Of a DNA stretch of 64,000 nucleotides, positions 34,326 through 44,997 are shown piece after piece. Under the pieces are notes generated by a model. It made no database searches. It was given only the letters and a program-made list of their open reading frames with translations, and was not told where the DNA came from. The DNA is from Cokeromyces recurvatus. Taxonomy: Eukaryota; Mucoromycota; Mucoromycetes; Mucorales; Mucoraceae. Both the position numbers and the translations under genes were made by a program. The stretch spans positions 1-64,000 of the forward strand of contig NW_026251411.1 in assembly GCF_025118155.1 (NCBI RefSeq), in the 5' to 3' direction. The stretch's first letter is position 1. Each line of letters starts with the position of its first letter.

Positions 34326-37185
34326 ATGTTTAAAGATAATAATAATATATTAATGCCAACAAAAGATAGCATCTTAAAGGTAGCTCCTACTGTAAAATCA
34401 ACTTCAATTAATGTGATTATGAATGATATGACTCATATTTCTTCTGATCCTGTCAGTATTCCGAATACATTCCATTCTTCCGCTTCTATTTCTTTATCCA
34501 TTGAATTGACTAAAAATACCTTCTCTACCAACAACAATCAACAACAAACTGAGATCACTCAAAATCCAACAAATCTATCCAACACTCTAAAACAAGAAAT
34601 ACAACAGTCTTCTTCTGGATCATTGGGTAGTCATTATTCATCTCAATCACTTTTACATCGTATGGCTCATTCACCTACTAAAAAGGCATCAGCAGCTACT
34701 TCTCCAACTAGTGTATCTGTTAATGGTAATGTCGTTCACGATGTTGTTGTTGTTGCATCATCATTACAGCAACAAGATAGCAATAAAATCGAATTAGTTG
34801 AGCAACCATCTGCGGCTATTAAAAGTTTATTAATAAAACGAACTCAGTTTGACATGAATGATGATTTAACGGAAGCAGCAGATGTTGTGATGATGATGAA
34901 CCAAGGTAGTTCTATTAGAACCAATACAACCTCATCTACTGTTTCAATAGACTCGGCTGTTGAAGAAATAAATAGTCATCAACGAATAATAGAAGAACAA
35001 TCAGATCATATTGATTATCCATTAAAGGATAAAGCTTCTTTATCAAAAGACTCTTCTTCTTCCAACAACAACAACAAGAAGAAGAAGAAAGTGTCTGTAT
35101 CTAATTTGGAAACAAAAACTGGCTTTTGGTCTTGGTTCAAGTTTGATTCAACAAATTCAGAAGAAGACTTCATTAAACATACACAAGAAATAACAAATAC
35201 TTTTTCAACCTTGAATAATAATAATAATACAGCGAATCAAGCTGTAACTAATGACACAACTGTAAATAAATCATTACCTTCATGGTCACTTTCTTCATTA
35301 TTTTCTTCAACATCAACAACCAATCATCATCATCATCATCATCTATCTACTAAACCTATTATTGCTAATCATCATCATCATGAGCAACATCAGTCTTTTG
35401 ATACTAAAGACCAAAACATTCGTAAAATTAAAAGTACTTCTTCATTACCTATTTCTTCTTCTCCTACTACTACAATTCCCTCCTTAAGACAGCCTGCTTC
35501 AATCGATTCCTTTCATGATTCTCTCATAAATACTAAAAAGAATAACCTCGTTTTACCTTCATTTGATTCCCTTTTTGAATTTCAACAAGCTATTACTCCA
35601 TCTTCACCACCCTCTACTACTACTACTACACCTCACTTTTTTATAAGAATTATAAATGCTATCAATTCTATCTTGATACCACCAAAGCCATGTCTTGATG
35701 ACATTAGTAATGTAACAACAACAACAACATCATCACCATCTAATTGGATTGCAACAAAGATGAAAAATAAATTTGCAAACTTTATTGAAGATATCAAATC
35801 TTCATCTTTATCCAGTCAAGATCCTATAAAGAAAGCAATGATGATAAATAAGCGTATGGTGATTGTTGGTGTTCATGGTTGGTTCCCGATGAAGGTAATC
35901 AGATCCAAAAGAAGATACATTTATATAATATTATTATTACTCATGTATGTATATCCTATCCTATCCTATCATTAGCTGGTTCGTAGTATGATTGGTGAGC
36001 CAACTGGGACTTCTATTAAATTCTGTGAGCAAATGTTGGCTGCAATAAAACTTTATTTTCAGTCAGAACACCAGGTCATATTACCTGATGATGCTATTAC
36101 ATTAGTCCCTTTAGAAGGGGAAGGCAAAGTAGAAGATCGAGTGAATCATTTATATAGTCAATTGTTGGATAATTCTGAATGGTTAGAGGCTGTCTCATCT
36201 GCAGACGTCATAATGTGGGCTACTCATTCACAAGGTACACCTGTATCACTCATGTTATTGCATCGTTTGCTAGAAAGAGGTCATGTTCATCTTATTCGAC
36301 AATCCATCACTGTTTTAGCTATGGCAGGCATTTCTCAAGGTCCTTTTCCTGCTTTAAAAGGAAATTTAGTTGTAAAGGTAAGTGATATAAATAGATATAT
36401 ATGTATAAATAAACAAAAAAAAAAAAAAAAGACACCATATCTAATCCTAATTACCAAAGTAGTATTTTGAGGCAGATGCTGCTCGTGAATTATTCGAGTT
36501 TATGGATTCAGAAAGCCCTATTTCAATTAAATATCGACAGTCTGTAGACTACGTATTAAAAAATGGAGTTAAAGTTGTCTTGACTGGCTCAATGCAGGAT
36601 CAAGTCGTACCACTTCATTCAGCTCTCATGTCCTCCGTCCAGCATCCTTCTCTCTTACGAACGCTTTATATTGATCATCATCTTTATTCTACATCTGATA
36701 ATGAGTTTTTGATTCGGTTGATTGTTTTTGCTTTACGGTTACGTAATATGGATTTATCTGATCATGATCTCTTGGTCTATTTAAGTGATATACTTGCAGG
36801 AAGTTTATATGTTCTCGAAGGAGGACATTCCACCATTTACGAAGAGATAGGTGTTTATTTAACTGCTGTTCAATATACATTTGGAACTGCGCCTTTTGGA
36901 AATCGTATACGATCTGTACATTCTTCTCCAAGAACAACAGGACCTGAATCATCCATTCTCCTAGAACCCACCCTAATACCCTTTACTGCTAAACAGCAAT
37001 TGAATCCATTTTATTTACCTTGGGCTTTGCATGCTATTTGTCATGATTCAAATATATTAGAAAATACGTCTCTTAAAGAAGACTTGTCTACCATGTTGAC
37101 TTTATTTAAGAAATGGGAGCCCACCAGTACTCGTTTAAAAGAGCTTAAATTTAGACTAGATCCTTTTAGAACATTTAAACTATGA
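34326..37185 (+). CDS. Large protein with C-terminal alpha/beta-hydrolase-like domain
   Basis: Three exons encode a protein of about 900 residues. The first 500 residues are disordered: Ser/Thr/Asn-rich with a His run, Lys and Asn runs, and a conserved-looking TKTGFWSWFKFD block. The folded part starts KRMVIVGVHGWFPMK, followed after an intron by LVRSMIGEPTGTSIKFCEQM, DVIMWATHSQGTPVSLMLLH, VVLTGSMQDQVVPLHSALMS and a C-terminal helical part. VHGW (oxyanion-type loop), HSQG (nucleophile elbow with Ser) and the DQVVP Asp suggest a Ser-Asp-His lipase-like hydrolase. I think it belongs to the uncharacterised fungal YML020W-like group; this is from memory and weak. The substrate is unknown. Its start is 117 bases after the Gvp36 stop, on the same strand. 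Confidence 0.75.
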
Positions 37186-38029
37186 TACTAATAATAAAAG
37201 AAGCATCCTATAATCGTATTTAACAAAAAAAAAAAAATCATTCCAATTTATAAACCATAGTTACCTTTTATAGTAGTATTGAAACTAGATTTTTCCACTT
37301 TCTCATGAATGAATCATAAAACTACTTGATTCTATTCCTATTAACAAAAAGTGGTTTTATTCTTGTAATGATAACTTTGAGCAACTATTTTATCTAGAAT
37401 CTCATCAATATTCCATTTGAAATTTTAACCCAGTAATTGAAACAAAGTGATCTTGGTGACAATTCCAACTTTGTTCATCTACATTATAGAATCACATTTT
37501 GCAATAGAAAAAAAAAGTATGTGTGTATGTTTGTGTTTTTTTTTAATTTAATAAAAGAAGTACAAATAAATTAAAGTTTACCGGTTTTCCATATAATTTA
37601 CATTTCCTGTAATAATGATTCCTCAAATTAATATAACGACAAGTGAAGAGTATTCCCCCTTTTTTTTTTTTTTCTTTTGGATCATCATACAATAGAATAA
37701 ATTCTAACATGTTAGGATATAATTTTAATAAAAAAAAAGTGGGTGCATTTCACTTTAACTTACTCGACATCATCAATCAACATGCATTTGACATTCACAT
37801 GCACACTATTATCACTTGGTAGCTTATTCTATCAATCTACTTTATCGTATTCACAATTACCTTTTAGTCTATATCAATTGACCCATGTATCTGCTACTAC
37901 TTTTTTTTTTAATAAAATACTAAAATTCAAATATGGATCATGTTAGCATTCTTTATCAAACATACTAGTAAACTTTTTTTTTTGGGTTAAAATATAGAAG
38001 CAATTTATTTATTTTTAAAAATTTTTGAG
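37186..38029. other. Intergenic region
   Basis: This lies between the 3' end of the hydrolase gene and the A-rich repeat field. A 67-codon frame at 37743-37946 starts M but has no conserved features. T runs lie at 37657-37672 and 37901-37911. Confidence 0.4.
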
Positions 38030-38345
38030 CAATAATAAAAGAAAAAAAAAGTAATCATAAAATAAAATAAAAAAAAAGTAAATATAAAAAAAATAAAAAA
38101 AAAGGTAATCATAAAAAAATAAAAAAAAAAACGTAATCATAAAATAAAATAAAAAAAAAGTAAAAAAAAAAAGAAGGGCATAAAGTAAATATAAAAAAAA
38201 AAAAGTAAAAAAAAGAGGGGCATAAAGTAAATAAAAAAAAAAGGGGGCATAAAATAAAATAAAATAAAAATTATATACAAAAGAAAAAAAAATATTTACA
38301 AAGATATATACAAAAGAAAAAAAAATATTTACAAAGAATATGTAC
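38030..38345 (+). repeat. A-rich degenerate tandem repeat field
   Basis: Repeated variants of GTAATCATAAAATAAAAT, GTAAATATAAAAAA, GGGCATAAAGTAAAT and AAATATTTACAAAGA alternate for about 300 bases. The words recur in different order, which suggests expansion by slippage and unequal exchange. It lies immediately downstream (3') of the repeat-protein gene on the minus strand and may contain its polyadenylation region. Confidence 0.75.
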
Positions 38346-38488
38346 AAAAAAAAAATATTTACAAAAGTATATACAAAGACTATTCACAATATTTACAAAG
38401 GGTGCCCTGGCTTCAGTAGTAGTAGCAGTTTTGATTTTCTTGTAACAAAAGCCTCCTTCTCACTGCTTTTCGGAAGGCCACCACCGAC

Positions 38489-39340
38489 CTAGAAGTTACC
38501 AAAGATTATTCCTTCCATAGGATCACCGTCGGTGGCAGCCAAGACCATCCCCTCAAAGATTTCGCAGAGGAAATCTACGGGATCATCGACCTCCATGAAG
38601 TCAATGTCCAAATCCATTTCTTCAGACTTCATGGAGGCCGGAGAGGATGGCCCATTGAGAGAGACCATGTCAGCAGCGAGAGGAGACTCTTCAGGGGAGA
38701 GCCAGGACACCCAGGAAGCAGAGGAATCCCCTTCACCAGGAAGAGGAGGCGACCAGCGCGAAACGACATCTTCTATTGACAAAATGGTGGTCTGTTGACC
38801 ACCATCTTCTTCTTCACCAGGAAGGACAAACGACCAGCGCGGAACAGGTTCTTCTTCACCAGGAAGTGGGGGCGACCAGCGCGAAACAGCGTCTTCTTCA
38901 CCAGGAAGTGGGGGCGACCAGCGCGACACAACATCTTCTCTTAACAAAATGGCGGTCTGTTGACCACCATCTTCTTCTTCACCAGGAAGAGCATACGACC
39001 AGCGCGAAACAGAATGATCTTCTTCACCAGGAAGAGCATGCGACCAGCGCGATGTAGAACGATTTTCATCGTTATCAAGTGAACCAGCACCAAAGGGAAA
39101 GGCGTCAACGCCATCGGAGGAGAGAGGAGGAGGAAGAGTATAAGAAAATAGACCAGCTATATCGTCGGATTCATCACCACCGGCCTGCCAGGTGGTGTGA
39201 GGAGGAGGAGGAGGAGAAGGAAAGAAAGTAGCCGTCAAGGCCGCGTAAGCAGTTGAAGCCGCTGTTGAAGCGGCATAGTAAACAGTTGATGCTGCTGTTG
39301 AAGCAGCGGACGAAGCATAAGAGCGAGAGAAGACTATCAT
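38489..39340 (-). CDS. Repeat protein with WS-x-x-LPGE units (unknown function)
   Basis: An intronless frame of 283 residues is far richer in G and C than everything around it. The N-terminus has Ala/Ser/Thr repeats (SYASSAASTAASTVYYAAST), then PSPPPPPHTTW. Between about residues 95 and 212 there are seven copies of a unit read as SRWS-x-x-LPGEE (xx = HA, YA, PP, PP, FV, PP, then a degenerate WVSWLSPEES copy). A longer unit, LPGEEEDGGQQT-x-IL followed by EDVVSRWSPPLPGE, occurs twice. The C-terminus is acidic (EEMDLDIDFMEVDDPVDFL, GDPMEGIIF). No signal peptide, membrane segment or known domain is evident. Two shorter frames on the other strand are shadows. It could be a lineage-specific scaffold or effector-like protein, or a remnant of a repetitive element. 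The function is unknown. Confidence 0.6.
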   Translation of the reverse strand: MIVFSRSYASSAASTAASTVYYAASTAASTAYAALTATFFPSPPPPPHTTWQAGGDESDDIAGLFSYTLPPPLSSDGVDAFPFGAGSLDNDENRSTSRWSHALPGEEDHSVSRWSYALPGEEEDGGQQTAILLREDVVSRWSPPLPGEEDAVSRWSPPLPGEEEPVPRWSFVLPGEEEDGGQQTTILSIEDVVSRWSPPLPGEGDSSASWVSWLSPEESPLAADMVSLNGPSSPASMKSEEMDLDIDFMEVDDPVDFLCEIFEGMVLAATDGDPMEGIIFGNF

Positions 39341-39552
39341 TTGTTTAAAAAAAAATTATATTAGAATCATAGCAATGATCACCCCTTTTTTTTTTTCTAT
39401 ATCCCATATTTTATATATTATTAGTATACTTACAGTTAAACATTTTTAGAAAATAATTTAATTAAAGAAAAAAAAAAAGGGAAGGAAAAGGAAATAAAAT
39501 GATTTTTTTTATAAACTCTTTCATTCAGTAAAGAAAAAAAAAAGAACTTTAC
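39341..39552. other. Promoter side of the repeat-protein gene
   Basis: This AT-rich stretch with short A and T runs lies between the repeat-protein start and the tandem duplication. A TTTTATATATTATTAG stretch at about 39408-39424 might serve as a TATA-type element, 70 bases upstream of the start. Confidence 0.3.
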
Positions 39553-39559
39553 TCCTTTT

Positions 39560-40263
39560 TTTTGTCAAAAAGTAAAGAAAAAAAAACAATGCATCACGTA
39601 CAATTTTCCTTTTTGAGATCAATTTGATTACATGTTTTCAAAAAAAACTATATCTTGTTTTCATATGCAAAATCATAATAAAAAAAGTGTGGGAAGAAGA
39701 ACCAATTAACCGGAAATTTCCTTTTTGAGCGTGGTTTTTTCGGATGTATGAATTTCAGGAGAAAAAAAAAAGACTTATGCTTTAAAAACTTTTTTTTTCA
39801 TTCAAAAAAAAAAAAAAAAAAAAAAAAAAAAAGCGCGATTCTTTTTTTACGTGCTCAAAAAATAAAATTATGAAAACACTTTTTTTTTTCAAAAAAAAAA
39901 TGGGGGGGGTGTAACAAAGAAGTGTTTACACTTGCCCAGTTTTATACTTTAACTCATCATATCACATCACATCATTAAACAACATATAATACATTTTGTC
40001 TTTAATTTTGTATGTATTTTACTTTTAATTTATTATTATATTTATTTTTTTTTCTATGATTTTATACTATTTTATAAAATAAAATGTAAAATAAAAAAAA
40101 TATGAATGACTAGTGTTAACGTGAGCCAATATAATATGTCACTTTTTATCATCTTTTTGGAATGGGGGGGTTTTTTTAAAAAAAAATGCATGTAGACATC
40201 AAAAAAAGTTGTACCTTTTTTTTTTGAAGTCAGTTAATGCAGCAAAAAAGAATTAAAGTTCAG
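39560..40263 (+). repeat. Tandem duplication, copy 1
   Basis: This unit begins TTTGTCAAAAAGTAAAG and ends TTAAAGTTCAG. It contains the ordered words GCATCACGTACAATTTTCC, TTTTTGAGCGTGG, TTTCAGGAGAAAAAAA, AAAAGCGCGA, TTTTTTACGTGCTC, GTAACAAAGAAGTGTTTACA, ACATCATTAAACAACATATA, GTGAGCCAA and GTCAGTTAATGCA. All recur in the same order about 757-782 bases downstream. There is no coding frame. Confidence 0.85.
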
Positions 40264-40319
40264 TAAAAAAAATGTGTCAAGCTTCTGCCTAAAAAAAAAA
40301 AACAGGAGTAAGTTATTTT

Positions 40320-41045
40320 TTTTGTCAAAAGTTAAAAAAAAAACAATGCATCGCGTACAATTTTCCCCATCAGAATAAATTTGAGTTCATGTTTTTTTTT
40401 TAAAAAAAACAACATCTTTTTTTTTCATTTGCAAAATAATAGTTAAAAAGGTGGGGGGAACAAGAACCAATTAAATAAAAATTTCCTTTTTGAGCGTGGT
40501 TTTTTGGATGTGTAAATTTCAGGAGAAAAAAAAAGACTAATGCTTTGAAAACTTTTTTTTTTGAATGAAAAAAAAAAAAAAAAAGCGCGACTCATTTTTT
40601 TTACGTGCTCAAAAAATAAAAATTATGAAAACACTTTTTTTTTTTACAAAAAAAAAAAAATGGGGGAGTGTAACAAAGAAGTGTTTACACTTGCCCAATT
40701 TTAAATTTTAACTAACTATTCATATCATATTACATCATTAAACAACATATAAGGCATTTTGCTTCTAATTTTGTATATGGTTTACTTTTTATTTATTATA
40801 ATACGTAATTTATTATTATACATAATTTTTTTTTCTCTGATTTTATACTATTTTATGATATCATATAAAATATAAAATGTAAAAAAAAAAAAATGAATGA
40901 TTAGCACTAATGTGAGCCAACATGTATCTTTTTACTACTATTTTGGAATGGTTTTTCCTCTTAAAAAAATATATACACATAAAATCAAATTGTACCTTTT
41001 TTTTTTTGGAGTCAGTTAATGCAACAGAAGGAAATTAAAGTTCAG
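40320..41045 (+). repeat. Tandem duplication, copy 2
   Basis: This second copy has diverged by substitutions and homopolymer length changes, for example GCATCGCGTACAATTTTCC. The ACGTGCTC and AAGTGTTTACACTTGCCCA blocks are kept exactly, while the poly-A/T spacers differ in length. There is no coding frame. Confidence 0.85.
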
Positions 41046-42456
41046 CTCTAAAAAAAAAAAAAAAAAAAACTTGCGCAGACAACCTTTTGAATTTTATGGG
41101 GTTGACTTAAACATGTTAACCTATATAATGTTTGACTGCCTAAAATTATATGAATAAATTATTTTACACACAAATAATAATATATGCTGTCCAATTTGAC
41201 AACAGCATAGACGAGATAATGATAAAGAATTTTATTTATTGATTTGTAAATAATGGTATATATAGAGTATATAAAATAAAAAATATTATGTTGCGGTATG
41301 ATCTATAGTATACATTATACAAGTATAAACTAGAGTATATGACTTTAATATATGCTTAATTGACGGTATGATTTAAAGAAGAAAAAAAAAGAAAGAAAAC
41401 TAAAAAGAAGTACAGTATAGTTTGTGACTTGTTTATTCAATGTAAAAAGAATGATATAAAGACTATTTTGTGTCTATACCAATTGCTTGTATTTATATTA
41501 ATGAGTCTTGAAACAGTGTTAGTATTCAGCAGATATATACGTATTGTTGATTCAAGCTACTGATTTATATATATTATTATCTATTGGGCGTTATAATGAC
41601 CTGATTAAGGTTTTAAATTGTTTGATTTAAGTATAGGTTCCTGATGTCTTTTTATATTTTATTGTATTGGATCAAAGACGACCTGAATCCTTTGTCAAGG
41701 TTATAAAAATATAATTTATACATCTAGACGATTGAATGTCAATAAGTTTTATATTATATTATTTATAAAATGTTATATACAGTAAGATATGATATATTTT
41801 ATCGTTTATCCTGTGTTATGTAATCCATCTTTTATAATATTATTTATGCTTATATCCAGAGCTTATTCTATAGCAATTCCTTTATTAAGGTATATTTTAT
41901 ACACACACAAAAAGAGGATAAATTCAACAAGACAGCATCTATTTGAATATGTGTATATATAAAATGATTTTATTAATTTTGTTGTCTATTTTTTGTTGTC
42001 AAATAAATCATCATTTTCATGTCATGTTTAGTGTTTGTTGTATAGGGTTGATGATAATGTTGTCAAATAATAAAAATGCATCTGTTATAATATTATATGC
42101 TTATCATATACACATATTTTTTTTTTTACTATAAAATATCCCTCTTCTTCTATAAATGATACGAGTATACTACATGTATGCATTTTCTTTTCTTTTTTCT
42201 ATTAAATAAAGAATTTTATTATAAGAGTAATAGTAAGCAAGATATATAGTATAATGTGAAAAAAAAAACTATAATATACGCTGATGATCTCTTCCCTCCC
42301 CCCCTTTTTTTTAATTACTATTATGCATGAAAAAAAAATTGTAGCCAATAACAATTAATAACGATGATGAATGTTGTGACCTTTTAATTTTATTAGTTTA
42401 TCTGAGATTATCTGTTTTTTTTTTTTTTCTCTTTTCTTTTCTTTTCTTTAGTTCAA

Positions 42457-42483
42457 ACTACATAGTAGTCACTACATAGTAGT
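42457..42483 (+). repeat. Direct repeat of a 13-base palindromic hairpin
   Basis: ACTACATAGTAGT occurs twice separated by one C. Each copy has 5-base arms (ACTAC, GTAGT) around an ATA loop. Confidence 0.8.
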
Positions 42484-42534
42484 TGTAGTAAGTTATTAAG
42501 AGACATGGATGGTACGATTCATACATGTTGCCCG

Positions 42535-42567
42535 TGCCACTATGACTGTGGCATAGAAGCTTTTTTT
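42535..42567 (+). other. Hairpin followed by a T run
   Basis: TGCCAC and GTGGCA form a 6-base stem with a TATGACT loop, followed after a few bases by seven T. This could end a small RNA made by RNA polymerase III, but I see no A- or B-box promoter and no recognisable RNA. Confidence 0.3.
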
Positions 42568-42727
42568 AGTATTGGAGTCCGCTTCAGTGCTAGAGGAAGT
42601 TAGTCGACTGTCCAGTCACATTTATCCATATCATGTCCTCTTCAATAGCTTCTACAAATTGTCGGATTTTGGTACCAAACATATCCCTAACTAGGATTAG
42701 ATTAATATTTGCATTCAGCTATTTATC

Positions 42728-42813
42728 ATGATCTATATGTGTATATATGTTCTATATATATGTATATATGTTCTATATATATGTGTATATATGTCCTATA
42801 TATATGTATATAT
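42728..42813 (+). repeat. Degenerate 20-22 base tandem array
   Basis: About four units built on TGTATATATGTTCTATATA, with one TTC to TCC change. Non-coding. Confidence 0.75.
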
Positions 42814-42859
42814 CGTGAGCACGTAATTAAAGTGTTTTAGCAGAGGCATACATCAATAC

Positions 42860-42896
<37 letters not shown>

Positions 42897-42925
42897 AATG
42901 AAATAAAAATTATACTATTTTTTCC

Positions 42926-42956
<31 letters not shown>

Positions 42957-43487
42957 GAGGAGAACGTGTTTCACATTTATTAGTGTTATTTGACTTTTAA
43001 AATAACAAAAAGAGAGTCATAGTCAATCTCTAACACAACTTTTATAGTATTTGTTTTTATATAAATTGTTTATTCTATTAAATTACTTTAATTTATAATG
43101 GACAAAAAAAGAAAAAAAGATTTATTTATGTACATTTGTATAAAAAAAAAAAAAAAAAAAAAACTATCCGTGGTAGACATAAAAATAGAGTAGCTATGCA
43201 CATAGTATATTTGAGGAATGAATCATCATCATTAGGATGTACATAAAATCTTCCACGTAATATTAGTAGTAATTTTACTTGAAAAACACCTGTTTAAAAT
43301 TACTATAGAGTCACTTCAATTGTATATAATGCAAGTTAGAGAAACAGGTTATATTTTTATTACATATTCGCTCCCAAAAAAAAAAAAAAAAAATGTATGT
43401 ATGATTATAATGTAACAAAGATTTGCGTGCTTATTATATAACGTATGGAAATAATAAAATGTAAATAATATATACTTCTTTTTTTTT

Positions 43488-44997
43488 TTAATGAGTTTGT
43501 TGAACTGAGCATAATTCTGGGTTACAATGACTTGTAAAACCAGTATTATCAGATTCAATTTGAAGAGTAGAATGATGTACACCAAATAGATCGCAAATGA
43601 TATGTTGACCTTTAGATAAGACCTCATCATAACTACAAACGCTTTGATCTACTTTAATATGAGCAGTCAAAGAGTATTTACCAGGAGACAAAGTCCAAAC
43701 ATGTAAATCATGTACAGCAATAACGCCAGGAACTTCTAAAAGGGATTTCTCAATAAGATCAGGATGAATATTACCAGGAACGCCTTCCATAAGCACAGCT
43801 AATGAATCTTGTACGAGATGATAAGTTGTATATAAAACTAAAATTGAAAACAAAAAGGTGCACATTGGATCAACAATGGTATATTCGGGTTTAAAAATAA
43901 GAATAACTGAAGAAATCAAGACGCCTAAAAAAAACACACATAATAAAATTAATCATCTTTGACTCTTTATCCCTCTTTCAATCTTACCAACAGATGCTAA
44001 TAAATCACCAAGAACATGAAGAGCAGCAGCTCGAAGATTAATATTAGTTTCCTATAAGAATATATGAATACCAAATATCCACACTCGAAATAACTATTAT
44101 ATGTCTTTATATACCTTATGAGGCACATGAGAATTGGTTTCATTACCAATGGTTGTAATTGAATGGTCTTCTTCATCATGAGAGTGTCCATCATGAGAGT
44201 GTCCATGATGATGTCCACCTAATACATAGGCCAAGCTAATATGCTTATTAATATACATGTATATTTTTGTATGAATAATCAAAACTTACATGACATTTAC
44301 CAAAACGCCAATTATAGCAGTAACGCACATCTAAATTTACATTGAAAAAAAAAGATATGAATATAAATCGTAAAAATCATACACAGTTTAATCATACCAA
44401 CTTAGCATTGATTACTTGAGGATTCTTTATACGTTGAATAGCCTCATTTACTAAGAATCCTGTAAGAATCCAAATAGTCAAAACAGAAACTAAAGCAGCA
44501 ATCACTTCTGCACGATGAAATCCAAATGTATGCTCTAAAAAAAAAGAAAAAACATCCTCCTAAGTAAATGAGATTAACAATAACCTTTAATTAAACCTTA
44601 CTTTTCGTTGCTGGCTTCTCTGCCAAATAAATAGCAACAAGAGCGACGATAAAACTAGCAACATCTGATAACAAATGAAACGCGTCGGACATTAAAGCTA
44701 CATACGTTTTAAAATTTTTTGTTAGCAGTGGATTCCAAGTAAAAAAAAGGCCTTTTCTTCTTTTTATAGTTTACCTAAAGAATTAGCAAAATATCCGGCA
44801 ATTAATTCAGTTGTAAAGAAAAGACAAGCCAAGCCAACTGCAAACCATAACTTTTTTTTTGTTAATGCTGCTGCTGAGCGATCCTTCAAAGTCACATTTG
44901 TACAATTTTGCTGAGTATAGGTATAAGACACTACATTTCCATCACTTGGAAGTTGAGCACCTAAAAGTGGTGCTCTTTCCGAATTCGAAGTAGTCAT
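43488..44997 (-). CDS. ZRC1: Zinc transporter of the cation diffusion facilitator family
   Basis: This Zn2+/H+ antiporter moves zinc into the vacuole or another compartment. Six or seven exons start MTTSNSERAPLLGAQ at 44997. Transmembrane helices include LWFAVGLACLFFTTELIAGY, ALMSDAFHLLSDVASFIVAL, EHTFGFHRAEVIAALVSVLT and ILTGFLVNEAIQRI. The paired metal-site motifs are HLLSD in helix 2 and HVLGD in helix 5. The loop between helices 4 and 5 is His-rich (LGGHHHGHSHDGHSHDEE), typical of the Zrc1/Cot1/ZnT branch. The cytosolic C-terminal domain shows VHDLHVWTLSPGKYSLTAHI and GVHHSTLQIES. Splicing across 44219-44290 gives VNV|ILAYVLGG, restoring helix 4. The C-terminus ends in Cys/His-containing SHCNPELCSVQQTH. 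The symbol is given for the yeast family member; the exact orthologue is not proven. Confidence 0.88.

Larger units (their letters stand above)
41046..43487. other. Gene-free AT-rich region with microsatellites
   Basis: I found no credible gene. It contains a TTA array at about 42862-42895, a degenerate TGTATATATGTTCTATATA array at about 42728-42813, homopolymers near 42925-42957 and 43141-43162, and hairpin-forming words at 42457-42553 listed separately. A 63-codon frame at 41943-42134 is Ile/Leu-rich and unsupported. Confidence 0.5.

Noticed and set aside
37743..37946. 67-codon frame starting MHFTLTYSTSS
   Set aside because: Looks like a weak signal peptide but has no conserved continuation; its C-terminal part is from a T run.
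38532..39057. Two plus-strand frames (LLHQEE...TTSA repeats) opposite the LPGE repeat gene
   Set aside because: They are shorter, overlap each other and arise from the repeat structure. The minus-strand frame is single, longer and starts with a plausible promoter, though a both-strand repeat makes the choice less than certain.
39553..41046. The duplicated region as a centromere core
   Set aside because: Some Mucor centromeres are small AT-rich regions, but I cannot see a known kinetochore motif or the long element-rich flanks described for them; active-looking genes lie close on both sides.
41943..42134. 63-codon hydrophobic frame
   Set aside because: Typical AT-rich chance frame of Ile/Leu/Phe codons with no other support.
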